The translations under genes were made by a program, and so were the position numbers. Positions 6,709-12,159 of a DNA stretch of 26,535 bases are shown piece by piece. This DNA comes from a virus. Location: the IMG/VR virus record IMGVR_UViG_3300032087_004950, positions 1 to 26,535 of that record. The stretch is one strand, 5' to 3'. Position 1 is the first letter of the stretch, and every line of letters begins with the position of its first letter. The notes beneath the pieces were generated by a model. That model had not been told where the DNA came from and ran no database searches. It saw nothing but the letters and a program-made list of their open reading frames with translations.

Positions 6709-7451
6709 ACGACAAGACCCCAACACTTGAGATCGTAAAGCATGAACTGGTCGAAAACGGCGCCAAGCTCCGCGCATCCCTGCCCGATCACTTGAAAGAC
6801 TCGGCCGGTGACTTCATTCGGCTGGCCCTGGTCGAGTTCCGGCGCACGCCAGCTCTCCAGAACTGCGCGCCCGCGTCCGTTGTCGCCGCCGTGCTCGACT
6901 GCGCGCGCCTGGGGCTCAAGCCTGGGCCGCTCGGACATGTCTACTTTGTGCCATATCGGACCGACTGCACGCTGATCATTGGATATCGCGGGCTTATCAA
7001 GTTGGCGCTACGCTCGGGTGATATCACGGCCGTTGAAGCTCACCCCGTGTTCGAGACTGAGCGCTTTGACGTCGAGCTAGGCAGCGAGCCGAAGATCACG
7101 CATGTGCCGGACTACAGCGTGCCCCGGTCGCCTCAAAACGTGCGGCTCGTCTATGCCATCGCACACAAGGCCGATGGGCGGTCTCTGTTCGACGTTATGA
7201 CTCGTGGGGAGATCGAAGCTATCCGCAACCGCTCGAAGGCGCGCGGCGGCCCCTGGGCGACGGACTGGATCGAGATGGCGCGCAAGACCGTTGTGAAGCG
7301 AGCTGCCAAATACTGGGACGTCTCCGCCGACCTAGCCGAAGCCATCGCGATCGACAACGAAGCGACCGGGTATGAAGAGACCCCGAAGCCTGAGCCGGTG
7401 GCGGTCGCAACGCCTGAGCCGGTGATCTCCCGGTGGTCTGAAGACGAGTAG
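6705..7451 (+). CDS. recT: RecT single-strand annealing protein
   Basis: 248 residues, close to RecT length. The core has the family's blocks: CARLGLKPGPLGHVYFVPY (about 66-84), then IIGYRGLIKLALRSGDI, and ARKTVVKRAAKYW near 195-207. RecT coats single-stranded DNA made by the partner exonuclease and anneals it to homology. The ATGA overlap with the YqaJ gene makes a full RecE/RecT-style pair. The tail (ETPKPEPVAVATPEP ... WSEDE) is a Pro-rich linker with an acidic tip, as seen on proteins that need flexible partner contacts; that function is inference. Confidence 0.94.
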   Translation: MNDKTPTLEIVKHELVENGAKLRASLPDHLKDSAGDFIRLALVEFRRTPALQNCAPASVVAAVLDCARLGLKPGPLGHVYFVPYRTDCTLIIGYRGLIKLALRSGDITAVEAHPVFETERFDVELGSEPKITHVPDYSVPRSPQNVRLVYAIAHKADGRSLFDVMTRGEIEAIRNRSKARGGPWATDWIEMARKTVVKRAAKYWDVSADLAEAIAIDNEATGYEETPKPEPVAVATPEPVISRWSEDE

Positions 7452-7460
7452 ACAAAGAAA

Positions 7461-7488
7461 AGCCCGCCGGGATTGCTCCGGGCGGGCT
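7461..7488 (-). terminator. Rho-independent terminator (hairpin module copy 1)
   Basis: AGCCCGCC and GGCGGGCT form a perfect 8-bp stem around a 12-nt loop; on the minus strand the stem is followed by TTTTCTTTG, so it ends the transcript of the gene at 7508-7726, about 20 nt after its stop. On the plus strand the same hairpin follows recT by 9 nt but lacks a T-run. CCCACGCA precedes the stem on the minus strand, as in copies 2 and 3. Confidence 0.8.
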
Positions 7489-7507
7489 GGCGGGTGCGTG
7501 GGTGCGG

Positions 7508-7726
7508 TTACTCGTCTAGTCTGGTTAGCCAAAGATCTTTCCATCCGTCCGGGTGAACTGTCAGACGAACGCGGCCCATGCCATCAAACTCAGACGCGAG
7601 ATCCCTTGCTTCTGCCTTTCGGACCTGGACCCATCCGAAGTCATGAGCGACAACCCGAACCGGTCCCGGCTTGTTAATCTCAGATAGAACGCTCGCGCCG
7701 CTAACCGTGTAGGCCTCTTCCGTCAT
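7508..7726 (-). CDS. small hypothetical protein (72 aa)
   Basis: Start ATG at 7726, five bases after AGGGTGA; a GTG at 7735 is in frame but has no spacing. The protein looks beta-rich with a basic middle: GPVRVVAHDFGWVQVRKAE and RVRLTVHPDGWKDLWLTRLDE. No known motif. It follows the 54-residue gene by 10 nt and is the last gene before terminator copy 1, so the two are probably one transcript. Not recognised. Confidence 0.65.
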   Translation of the reverse strand: MTEEAYTVSGASVLSEINKPGPVRVVAHDFGWVQVRKAEARDLASEFDGMGRVRLTVHPDGWKDLWLTRLDE

Positions 7727-7736
7727 GCCGATCACC

Positions 7737-7901
7737 CTATTGCCCGGCCTGAGGCGCGGCCTCAGACTTGCTGATCATTCCCTGGCTTCGGATTGCCTGA
7801 ACGATCGCGCTTAGGGTCGTGTTCTGCGTCTTCTGTCCGGTCTGGCGGTAGATTGCGTCTGCGATCGCCGACTGAATCATCATCTCTTCGTGCTTCGTCA
7901 T
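7737..7901 (-). CDS. small hypothetical protein (54 aa)
   Basis: ATG at 7901, eight bases after GAGGAG, and TAG at 7737. The product starts MTKHEEMMIQSAIADAIYRQ, is helical and polar with a Gln/Thr-rich centre, and ends EAAPQAGQ. It lies 45 nt after hairpin copy 2 and no convincing promoter is visible between, so it probably depends on read-through. Family unknown. Confidence 0.6.
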   Translation of the reverse strand: MTKHEEMMIQSAIADAIYRQTGQKTQNTTLSAIVQAIRSQGMISKSEAAPQAGQ

Positions 7902-7945
7902 GGTCTCTACTCCTCGGCCCCTCGGCCTAGTGGTTCTACCCAGAA

Positions 7946-7972
7946 AGCCCGCCGAGCTGAGCTGGGCGGGCT
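7946..7972 (-). terminator. hairpin module copy 2, weak terminator or attenuator
   Basis: The same AGCCCGCC/GGCGGGCT stem as copies 1 and 3, with an 11-nt loop of different sequence. It begins about 22 nt after the stop of the 7994-8203 gene and is followed on the minus strand by only TTTCTGGG, a poor T-tract. It may allow partial read-through into the two genes beyond. Confidence 0.6.
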
Positions 7973-7993
7973 ACTTTAGTGCGTGGGCATCGC

Positions 7994-8203
7994 CTACGGG
8001 ATGCGACCGGGCGCGGGCCGCTTGTCTCCAATGGGAGCCAATCCGTAATGAACCCTCACGGCATCAATGACGACAACGCCCGCCGCTGTGCGACCGGCCC
8101 AAGTAGTCATCGCATGGTTCACAGAAAACCCCTCGCCGACAATGAAGTCGATCGTCTCGATTGCGTCATCGATCAGAAGCTGTGCGGTGGTTGCGTTCGT
8201 CAT
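7994..8203 (-). CDS. small hypothetical protein (69 aa)
   Basis: ATG at 8203 after AAGGAAG. The N-terminus is helical (TTAQLLIDDAIETIDFIVGEG), followed by AGVVVIDAVRVHYGLAPIG and a Pro-rich basic tail. No transmembrane segment and no known motif. It is the first gene behind the promoter in repeat copy A (leader of about 33 nt) and is followed by hairpin copy 2, so it forms a nearly self-contained unit. Role unknown; a host-takeover or superinfection function is only a guess from position. Confidence 0.65.
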   Translation of the reverse strand: MTNATTAQLLIDDAIETIDFIVGEGFSVNHAMTTWAGRTAAGVVVIDAVRVHYGLAPIGDKRPAPGRIP

Positions 8204-8234
8204 GTCGTCTTCCTTTGGGCTCCCGCCCTGTGTT

Positions 8235-8280
8235 CTGAGACCTTTATACGTCGGAACGATTTAAGAACGCAACCAAAAAA
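8235..8280. repeat. 46-bp direct repeat, copy A, with minus-strand promoter
   Basis: Identical at every base to 9112-9157. On the minus strand it holds TATAAA (8243-8248) and TTGCGT (8267-8272) 18 bp apart, a plausible sigma-70-type promoter for the 7994-8203 gene. It also contains GAACG twice, 11 bp apart, a possible operator. Similarity continues more loosely to about 8330, including an 8-T run (8306-8313), here flanked by the inverted repeat TCGGTG/CACCGA. Confidence 0.8.
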
Positions 8281-8407
8281 CACATGTTTCTGTACCTTTT
8301 CGGTGTTTTTTTTCACCGATGCGGTTCGGTGCAGCGTTTAGCAGACGAAGAAAAACGCGGCGCGAGCTGTCCAGGACGGCCGGATCGCCTCTAGCGCGTC
8401 GGCGTGA
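8281..8407. other. gene-free stretch beside repeat copy A
   Basis: No convincing reading frame on either strand. It holds the TCGGTG-T8-CACCGA hairpin (8300-8319), which has no T-run after it in either direction. In the matching place next to copy B the plus-strand HTH gene begins, so this stretch may mark where a second plus-strand gene was lost or never present. Confidence 0.4.
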
Positions 8408-8701
8408 TCACCATTTGACCTTGTCGGACCAGTAGGCGGCTGACATCTTGCCCTTCGCAATGTTCTTCGCGTGTCGGGCTTTGAAGGCTCGCCTTTTGGC
8501 TCGGTCTGCGTCTGTGTCGCTCTTCTTCGGGTTCCCGGCGGTCTGCGCGCCTTGCTGGCCGAATCGGATGAGTTTGATCCGGTCGCCCTCTTTGGCAACG
8601 ACCACGTGAGATTTCGTCGGATGCTTCGGTGTCCGCTTCGGTTTATTGAAGGCGTCGACGCCTGCGAGTTTCAACCGGTAGTCTTTCTGTTTCGGTGGCA
8701 T
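8408..8701 (-). CDS. small basic phage protein (RFG...FKARH...YWS-KW type)
   Basis: 97 residues from the ATG at 8701, after a strong GGGGAGGTGA. The N-terminus is Lys/Pro-rich. The rest carries a pattern I have seen in small conserved proteins of many phages: IKLIRFGQQG, then KRRAFKARHAKN, then MSAAYWSDKVKW at the very end. Function is unknown to me; high charge suggests a nucleic-acid or virion-internal role. It lies 37 nt after hairpin copy 3. A TGCTACGAT extended -10 is present just upstream but no -35, so whether it has its own promoter is unclear. Confidence 0.72.
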   Translation of the reverse strand: MPPKQKDYRLKLAGVDAFNKPKRTPKHPTKSHVVVAKEGDRIKLIRFGQQGAQTAGNPKKSDTDADRAKRRAFKARHAKNIAKGKMSAAYWSDKVKW

Positions 8702-8737
8702 GGTCTCACCTCCCCGGTGATCGTAGCACAAAAGAAA

Positions 8738-8765
8738 AGCCCGCCGAGATTGCTCCGGGCGGGCT
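8738..8765 (-). terminator. Rho-independent terminator (hairpin module copy 3)
   Basis: Nearly identical to copy 1, differing at one loop base: 8-bp AGCCCGCC/GGCGGGCT stem, 12-nt loop, then TTTTCTTTTG on the minus strand. It starts about 23 nt after the stop of the 8788-9078 gene and is preceded by CCCACGCA as in the other copies. Confidence 0.8.
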
Positions 8766-8787
8766 GGGTGGATGCGTGGGTGGGTGG

Positions 8788-9078
8788 CTAGACAGACGGC
8801 CACCTTGCCCCGAGATCGCTAGGCAACGGAAAGTTCAGCCCGCTGTCCATAGCGCCAAGCACAGCCGCCATGCGGTTGATCGCAAGGTCGGAAGAGTCGC
8901 GAACATGCGACCAGTCCCAAAAGTCAGCGGAGCCCTGCTTCGGGGCTCCGAGCCCATCGGCCGCGACGCGAACCCACTGATCCTGAAGATCGGTGAGCTG
9001 GCCAAAACGGCTACCCGAAGGATGGAGAAACGAGACAACAATGTCCCAAGATGAAGAAACCGAAAAAGCACTAGCCAT
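8788..9078 (-). CDS. hypothetical protein (96 aa)
   Basis: ATG at 9078, five bases after GGGAGG, behind the promoter of repeat copy B. The sequence is Trp- and Ser-rich (SSSWDIVVSFLHPSG, ADFWDWSHVRDSSD) with a short amphipathic helix (LAINRMAAVLGAM). No signal peptide, membrane segment or motif I recognise. It is bounded by its own promoter and by terminator copy 3, so it is an independent transcription unit. Confidence 0.65.
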   Translation of the reverse strand: MASAFSVSSSWDIVVSFLHPSGSRFGQLTDLQDQWVRVAADGLGAPKQGSADFWDWSHVRDSSDLAINRMAAVLGAMDSGLNFPLPSDLGARWPSV

Positions 9079-9111
9079 GCTGGCCTCCCTGGGGTCGCCC
9101 CCGTCCGTTGA

Positions 9112-9157
9112 CTGAGACCTTTATACGTCGGAACGATTTAAGAACGCAACCAAAAAA
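9112..9157. repeat. 46-bp direct repeat, copy B, with minus-strand promoter
   Basis: Perfect copy of 8235-8280. Minus-strand TATAAA (9120-9125) and TTGCGT 18 bp away would drive the 8788-9078 gene with a leader of about 35 nt. Rightwards it separates that gene from the divergent HTH gene at 9229, so it may also be that gene's control region. An 8-T run (9182-9189) is kept at the equivalent place downstream, but without the flanking inverted repeat seen at copy A. Confidence 0.8.
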
Positions 9158-9228
9158 GCACATTTTTTTATCTTTCTGGTGTTTTTTTTCGTCGGGTCGG
9201 TTATGAATGGGGGCAGGAGGTGCACAAA

Positions 9229-9432
9229 ATGGACTTGCACGAGCTGGCCAAAATCAAAGGTGAGGGCGCGATCGCAGACGTGATCGGGTGCCAAGTGACG
9301 AGCTTTCGGAACAAGCGATCGGGACAACGCCCGCTCTCTATCGATGATCTGTACGCGATCAAAGCCGCGTTTTCGGAGTTCGACATCGGAGCGACGGTGA
9401 TCAAGATCGGCCGTCGCCGGTCGTCGCGATAA
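9229..9432 (+). CDS. small Cro-like DNA-binding protein
   Basis: 67 residues from the ATG at 9229, seven bases after AGGAGG; the in-frame GTG at 9220 lies inside that Shine-Dalgarno. GAIADVIGCQVTSFRNKRSG (about 13-32) reads as a helix-turn-helix, followed by RPLSIDDLYAIKAAF and a basic tail IKIGRRRSSR. It is divergent from the 8788-9078 gene across repeat copy B, the usual place for an autoregulator, and copy A gives it a second possible target. Binding to the repeat is inference. Confidence 0.75.
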   Translation: MDLHELAKIKGEGAIADVIGCQVTSFRNKRSGQRPLSIDDLYAIKAAFSEFDIGATVIKIGRRRSSR

Positions 9433-9442
9433 TTTTGACGGG

Positions 9443-9475
9443 CCTCCCGATCCGGTTGAATGTCGGATCAGGAGG
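9443..9475 (+). promoter_or_regulatory. hairpin that hides the ribosome-binding site of the 9483 gene
   Basis: CCTCCCGATCCG (9443-9454) pairs with CGGATCAGGAGG (9464-9475) over 12 positions with a single C-A mismatch and a 9-nt loop. The right arm is the AGGAGG Shine-Dalgarno of the next gene. The left arm starts 10 nt after the stop of the HTH gene, so a ribosome finishing that gene would melt it: a likely translational coupling switch. Confidence 0.7.
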
Positions 9476-9482
9476 TGCCGAC

Positions 9483-9680
9483 ATGACCACAACCGCCACA
9501 GAGACCCGCTACACTGTTGATCACGCATTGCGCCTAGGCTTTCGGATCATCCGACTCGCCCCGGCCCGCTATCACGTCACCCTGTGCGGTCGAGAGCTGG
9601 TGCCCGATCTAGCGCTCTCGACTTATGAGGAGGCGCTCGGGCTGATCGTTGACTCGATCGAACTGGCCCCGGAAGCCTAG
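9483..9680 (+). CDS. small hypothetical protein (65 aa)
   Basis: ATG at 9483, after AGGAGGTG; an in-frame ATG at 9435 lies within the hairpin leader and has no ribosome site. The protein is mixed alpha/beta (ALRLGFRIIRLAPARYHVTL, then STYEEALGLIVDSIELAPEA) with an acidic end. Unknown family. It shares an mRNA with the HTH gene 50 nt upstream. Its TAG overlaps the TAG of the convergent gene at 9677 in the palindrome CTAG. Confidence 0.65.
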   Translation: MTTTATETRYTVDHALRLGFRIIRLAPARYHVTLCGRELVPDLALSTYEEALGLIVDSIELAPEA

Positions 9681-9937
9681 ACCGCGATCCATCGCTTAGG
9701 ACACCCGCCGCGCTTGCCTGTGGGTTCCCATGCGCTCACAAGGTGCCCTTCCCGCTCTAGTTTCCACAGGTACCACCGGATCCGCTCACCTGTGACGCCT
9801 AGACCCTGTGCGGCCTCTTTCACGGTCGCGCCAGTCTGGCCCCGGCCAATGATCCAGGCTAGAAGTTGATCGCCTCGGCTCTGGAAGCCGCCAAGATTCC
9901 GATCACGATCCCAACGACTACGCCGCCGGTCGTCCAT
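9677..9937 (-). CDS. winged-helix DNA-binding protein, paralogue of 2827-3060
   Basis: 86 residues if started at the ATG at 9937; GTG at 9955 is the alternative and neither has a clear Shine-Dalgarno. After a very basic N-terminus the domain runs GDQLLAWIIGRGQTGATVKE, a second helix, RIRWYLWKLEREGHLVSAW and a closing CPKRWIAV. This matches, block by block, the winged helix of the early operon. The first 27 codons overlap the end of the spanin-like gene in another frame; since the winged helix seems to begin inside that overlap, the overlap is probably real. It closes the late minus operon, so it could be a late regulator. Confidence 0.68.
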   Translation of the reverse strand: MDDRRRSRWDRDRNLGGFQSRGDQLLAWIIGRGQTGATVKEAAQGLGVTGERIRWYLWKLEREGHLVSAWEPTGKRGGCPKRWIAV

Positions 9938-10284
9938 GTCGCAGTTGTGATCCACGTCGATCGAGTCTGAGGGCTCACGGCTGCGGTGTCTAGCAATCCA
10001 GAAAGACGCTCTGATCTTGCCTGCTCGGCCTCTAGCACGGTTCGCAACCTGTAGATCTCCGCTGCGCTCTGGGCTGCTTTGCTCTTCGCTCTGGCTTCAC
10101 ACTCGGGAAGATCAGCGCGTAGGCACGTGATCGCCTCTGTCGCCTTCTGGGGTGGCACGAGCAATCCGCCGCACGGTGCGATCTCTCCGCCCTCAATGGG
10201 CTGGACCTTTGGACACTCGGCCGCTTGTGTCGAGCTGGTGAGCAGTGCTCCGGCGATCATGAGCGCGATCCTAGTCTTCTGCAT
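9859..10284 (-). CDS. spanin-like protein: signal peptide plus C-terminal membrane anchor
   Basis: 141 residues. Residues 1-21 are a signal peptide (RIALMIAGALLTSSTQA, cleavage likely before AEC); a strict lipobox is absent. The middle has five Cys (CPKV, PCGG, TCL, EC) and a coiled coil (SAAEIYRLRTVLEAEQARS). Residues about 118-137 (GGVVVGIVIGILAAS) are a C-terminal transmembrane helix. Export signal plus C-terminal anchor recalls single-chain spanins, but without lipidation the assignment is tentative. It overlaps the i-spanin-like gene by 14 nt. The role would be joining or disrupting inner and outer membranes at lysis. Confidence 0.62.
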   Translation of the reverse strand: MQKTRIALMIAGALLTSSTQAAECPKVQPIEGGEIAPCGGLLVPPQKATEAITCLRADLPECEARAKSKAAQSAAEIYRLRTVLEAEQARSERLSGLLDTAAVSPQTRSTWITTATWTTGGVVVGIVIGILAASRAEAINF

Positions 10285-10576
10285 TCCACAGATCCGCGAG
10301 TGCTTGTTTGTCTAAAGCCGCCGCCGAGAGTTTGCGCCGGATGTCCTTGATCTTGGCCTGCGCCTCGGCCTCGCGCTTTTGTGCGGCTTCGATCTCTTTT
10401 TGCGCGCGTGTGAGTGCAGCGCGTGACGTGATCACAATCTGGCGCGCCTCCTGTGCGTCGATATGGTAGGCCTGACTGCGCCTTTGCCATTCGTCGCGCT
10501 CGTCTACAGTCCGCGCCAGTGCGAGCCCTAGCAAGACGCACACGACGATTAGAGCCGCGATGGTGCCGATCATCAA
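10271..10576 (-). CDS. Rz-like inner-membrane spanin candidate
   Basis: 101 residues. One N-terminal transmembrane helix (IGTIAALIVVCVLLGLALA, residues 4-22) followed by a long charged coiled coil (about 24-90, rich in Ala, Gln, Glu, Lys, Arg: AALTRAQKEIEAAQKREAEA). That is the topology of lambda Rz: anchored in the inner membrane with a helical periplasmic rod. It lies directly after the holin-like gene (ATGA overlap) and before the second spanin-like gene, the usual order. No sequence-level family match is claimed. Confidence 0.68.
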   Translation of the reverse strand: MMIGTIAALIVVCVLLGLALARTVDERDEWQRRSQAYHIDAQEARQIVITSRAALTRAQKEIEAAQKREAEAQAKIKDIRRKLSAAALDKQALADLWNAED

Positions 10577-10899
10577 AACTCGGCCGCTTCGTCGCTCGCG
10601 GCCTCGCCTTTCGCGCGAAGGAATCGACGAACAGACCCGACCGCCTCAGTTGTCAGATTAGCCGAGCCGATGCCCACGAGAAGCCCGGTTCGCATTGCGT
10701 CCGGGAACATGAGAAGCCCCGCGCCAGCTCCACAAACAACCGCGACAGCCCGAAGCGCTGAGGCTTTCCACCATGGTTTGGACTCGCGCGCCTTCAACCA
10801 TCCATTAAGCCCACGTCGCACGGCCTCCGTGATAGAGCCCGCCGCGAGCGCACAGAGCACCATGTTTTGGACTAGGCTCGTCATGTCTAGATCGTTCAC
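10573..10899 (-). CDS. holin-like membrane protein
   Basis: 108 residues with two or three hydrophobic segments: about 8-22 (SLVQNMVLCALAAGSI), 47-65 (ALRAVAVVCGAGAGLLMFP) and 69-85 (MRTGLLVGIGSANLTTEAV), and a charged C-terminus (RRFLRAKGEAASDEAAEF). Size, segment number and place between endolysin-linked membrane genes and spanins fit a holin that times lysis. Start GTG at 10899 overlaps the previous stop as GTGA and follows GGGGGAAGA; an ATG five codons later could give a second product, as dual-start holins do. Confidence 0.65.
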   Translation of the reverse strand: MNDLDMTSLVQNMVLCALAAGSITEAVRRGLNGWLKARESKPWWKASALRAVAVVCGAGAGLLMFPDAMRTGLLVGIGSANLTTEAVGSVRRFLRAKGEAASDEAAEF

Positions 10900-11207
10900 T
10901 CTTCCCCCCGTGGCTTGATCGCCGTCTGTGTTCTGGTTCGCTTCGATTGCCGCACGATTTCTTTCATGCGGTCCTCTTGATATTTTTCGGCCATCTTTGA
11001 GAGACCTTGATCGAGCTTCTGGTGAGCCTCCGCCATGAGTCGCGACAGTTCATCGAGCCGCTGATCGATCTGGCTTGCGAACTCTTCTCGCTTGTCTTCG
11101 AGCTTGTCGAGCCTCTTCCCGTTCGAGACGTCGCGAGCGATGAGGTAGATCGCGAAGATCCCGAGCGCTCCATAGTTTAGGAGTTCCTGCAGGATCTCGC
11201 TTTCCAT
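10896..11207 (-). CDS. BhlA/UviB-like small membrane protein with coiled coil
   Basis: 103 residues. One hydrophobic segment near the N-terminus (LLNYGALGIFAIYLIAR, about 9-25), then a long charged coiled coil (KRLDKLEDKREEFASQIDQR onward). The short acidic start, single helix and following Lys/Arg/Glu rod resemble the BhlA/UviB holin-like family. It could be a second holin, an antiholin or a lysis regulator. It starts one base into the stop of the previous gene and overlaps the next by 4. Confidence 0.6.
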   Translation of the reverse strand: MESEILQELLNYGALGIFAIYLIARDVSNGKRLDKLEDKREEFASQIDQRLDELSRLMAEAHQKLDQGLSKMAEKYQEDRMKEIVRQSKRTRTQTAIKPRGEE

Positions 11208-11518
11208 TAGCGCGCCTTGATCAACGTCTGCACCTCGACGGTCACAGCCTCAAGACGCCGGATCGCTTCTTCCTGGCGATCCATGAGTTCGCCGGACCGC
11301 TTGGCTTGGCTCTTCATCACCTCAACGTCCGTCTTGATCTCGGTAATGTCCTCGCGGTTCTTGGCGGTATCTTGTCGCGTCTCCATCACGTCGGCTTGGA
11401 TCTCCGCAACGGATCCCTGCATTTGAGCCGCGCTCATGCCGAAACCGAAGACCACGGCCAGCATAGTGGCGAGCCATCCCGTGAGCGTGGCGCCATTGAC
11501 TTTGATCCACTCGTTCAT
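11207..11518 (-). CDS. membrane-anchored coiled-coil protein of the lysis module
   Basis: 103 residues. A transmembrane helix at about 10-30 (ATLTGWLATMLAVVFGFGM) is followed by heptad repeats to the end (SVAEIQADVMETRQDTAKNR, then EDITEIKTDVEVMKS). The build is like XhlA-type or other coiled-coil lysis accessory proteins. It overlaps the endolysin stop as ATGA. It and the next gene share the same plan (helix plus rod), which is either functional pairing or old duplication; sequence identity is too low by eye to tell. Confidence 0.6.
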   Translation of the reverse strand: MNEWIKVNGATLTGWLATMLAVVFGFGMSAAQMQGSVAEIQADVMETRQDTAKNREDITEIKTDVEVMKSQAKRSGELMDRQEEAIRRLEAVTVEVQTLIKAR

Positions 11519-12159
11519 GATGTCGGCTTCCCTTGTTCAACAAGCCACCTAAACAGCTCGGGCCGTAGTGGCATCAAGCGAGACGCACGCCATGAGACCC
11601 GCCACGGCTTGCCCGCGTCCCCGCTAGCCGCCTCGATCGCCTTCTTGGTCATCTTACCGATCACGCCGTCGACCTCTCCGCAATGATACCCGGCGTTGTT
11701 TAGCGCCTCTTGAAGCGCACAAAACCGATCATGCTTGTTTAACTGGACGTGCGGCCCGTCACCCATGCGCCAGAACGCCCCGGATTCAAGCCCGGCTTCC
11801 TCGGCGAGCTTGCCCATGGGCCTGTAATACATCGAGAGTGCGCCGCGCTTTAGCTGGAGCTTGAGCCCGAGATCCCTGGGCGGCCGGTTTTCGAAGAATG
11901 CGTGATCACCGTCGTGATCTCCCGTGTAGACCCACAGGTCGGCGGCTAATCCGTAGTTATGAAGGCTGAACCGCTTTACCCCGTCGAGCTTTGAGCGTCC
12001 GGCCTTGTATGCGGCTCGCTGTTCTGCCGCCGTCCTGAGCCCCCAGATGAGCGCGAGCGCACGCTCAGGAAATGCGGCCTCGTGGAGCTCTGCAAGCTTC
12101 TCGACCTTTTCCCGGAGTCGAGGGACCAGATCGGACATTTTCGGGAGTGTGCGTGCCAT
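11515..12159 (-). CDS. endolysin: M15-family peptidase with peptidoglycan-binding domain
   Basis: 214 residues from the ATG at 12159, joined to the previous stop as TAATG; an ATG at 12177 is in frame. The N-terminal two thirds are a D-Ala-D-Ala-carboxypeptidase/L-Ala-D-Glu-peptidase domain: GLRTAAEQRAAY (40-51), SLHNYGLAAD (65-74, zinc ligands His67 and Asp74) and PHVQL (136-140, zinc ligand His137). Residues about 144-178 (FCALQEALNNAGYHCGEVDG ...) look like a peptidoglycan-binding domain of the PG_binding_1 kind. No signal peptide, so release needs the holin. It cuts the peptide stems of the cell wall. Confidence 0.9.
   Translation of the reverse strand: MARTLPKMSDLVPRLREKVEKLAELHEAAFPERALALIWGLRTAAEQRAAYKAGRSKLDGVKRFSLHNYGLAADLWVYTGDHDGDHAFFENRPPRDLGLKLQLKRGALSMYYRPMGKLAEEAGLESGAFWRMGDGPHVQLNKHDRFCALQEALNNAGYHCGEVDGVIGKMTKKAIEAASGDAGKPWRVSWRASRLMPLRPELFRWLVEQGKPTS

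Noticed and set aside
7452-7500. Hairpin after recT as a plus-strand terminator
   Set aside because: On the plus strand the stem is followed by GGCGGGTGCG with no T-run; the T-run is on the minus strand, so it is assigned to the convergent gene. It may still slow plus-strand transcription.
8300-8319. TCGGTG-T8-CACCGA as a terminator
   Set aside because: The T-run is in the loop and no T-run follows the stem in either direction.
8338-8598. Minus-strand open frame of 86 codons overlapping the RFG/FKARH/YWS protein
   Set aside because: Arg/Pro/Thr-rich shadow frame; the overlapping gene has a strong Shine-Dalgarno and a recognisable sequence pattern.
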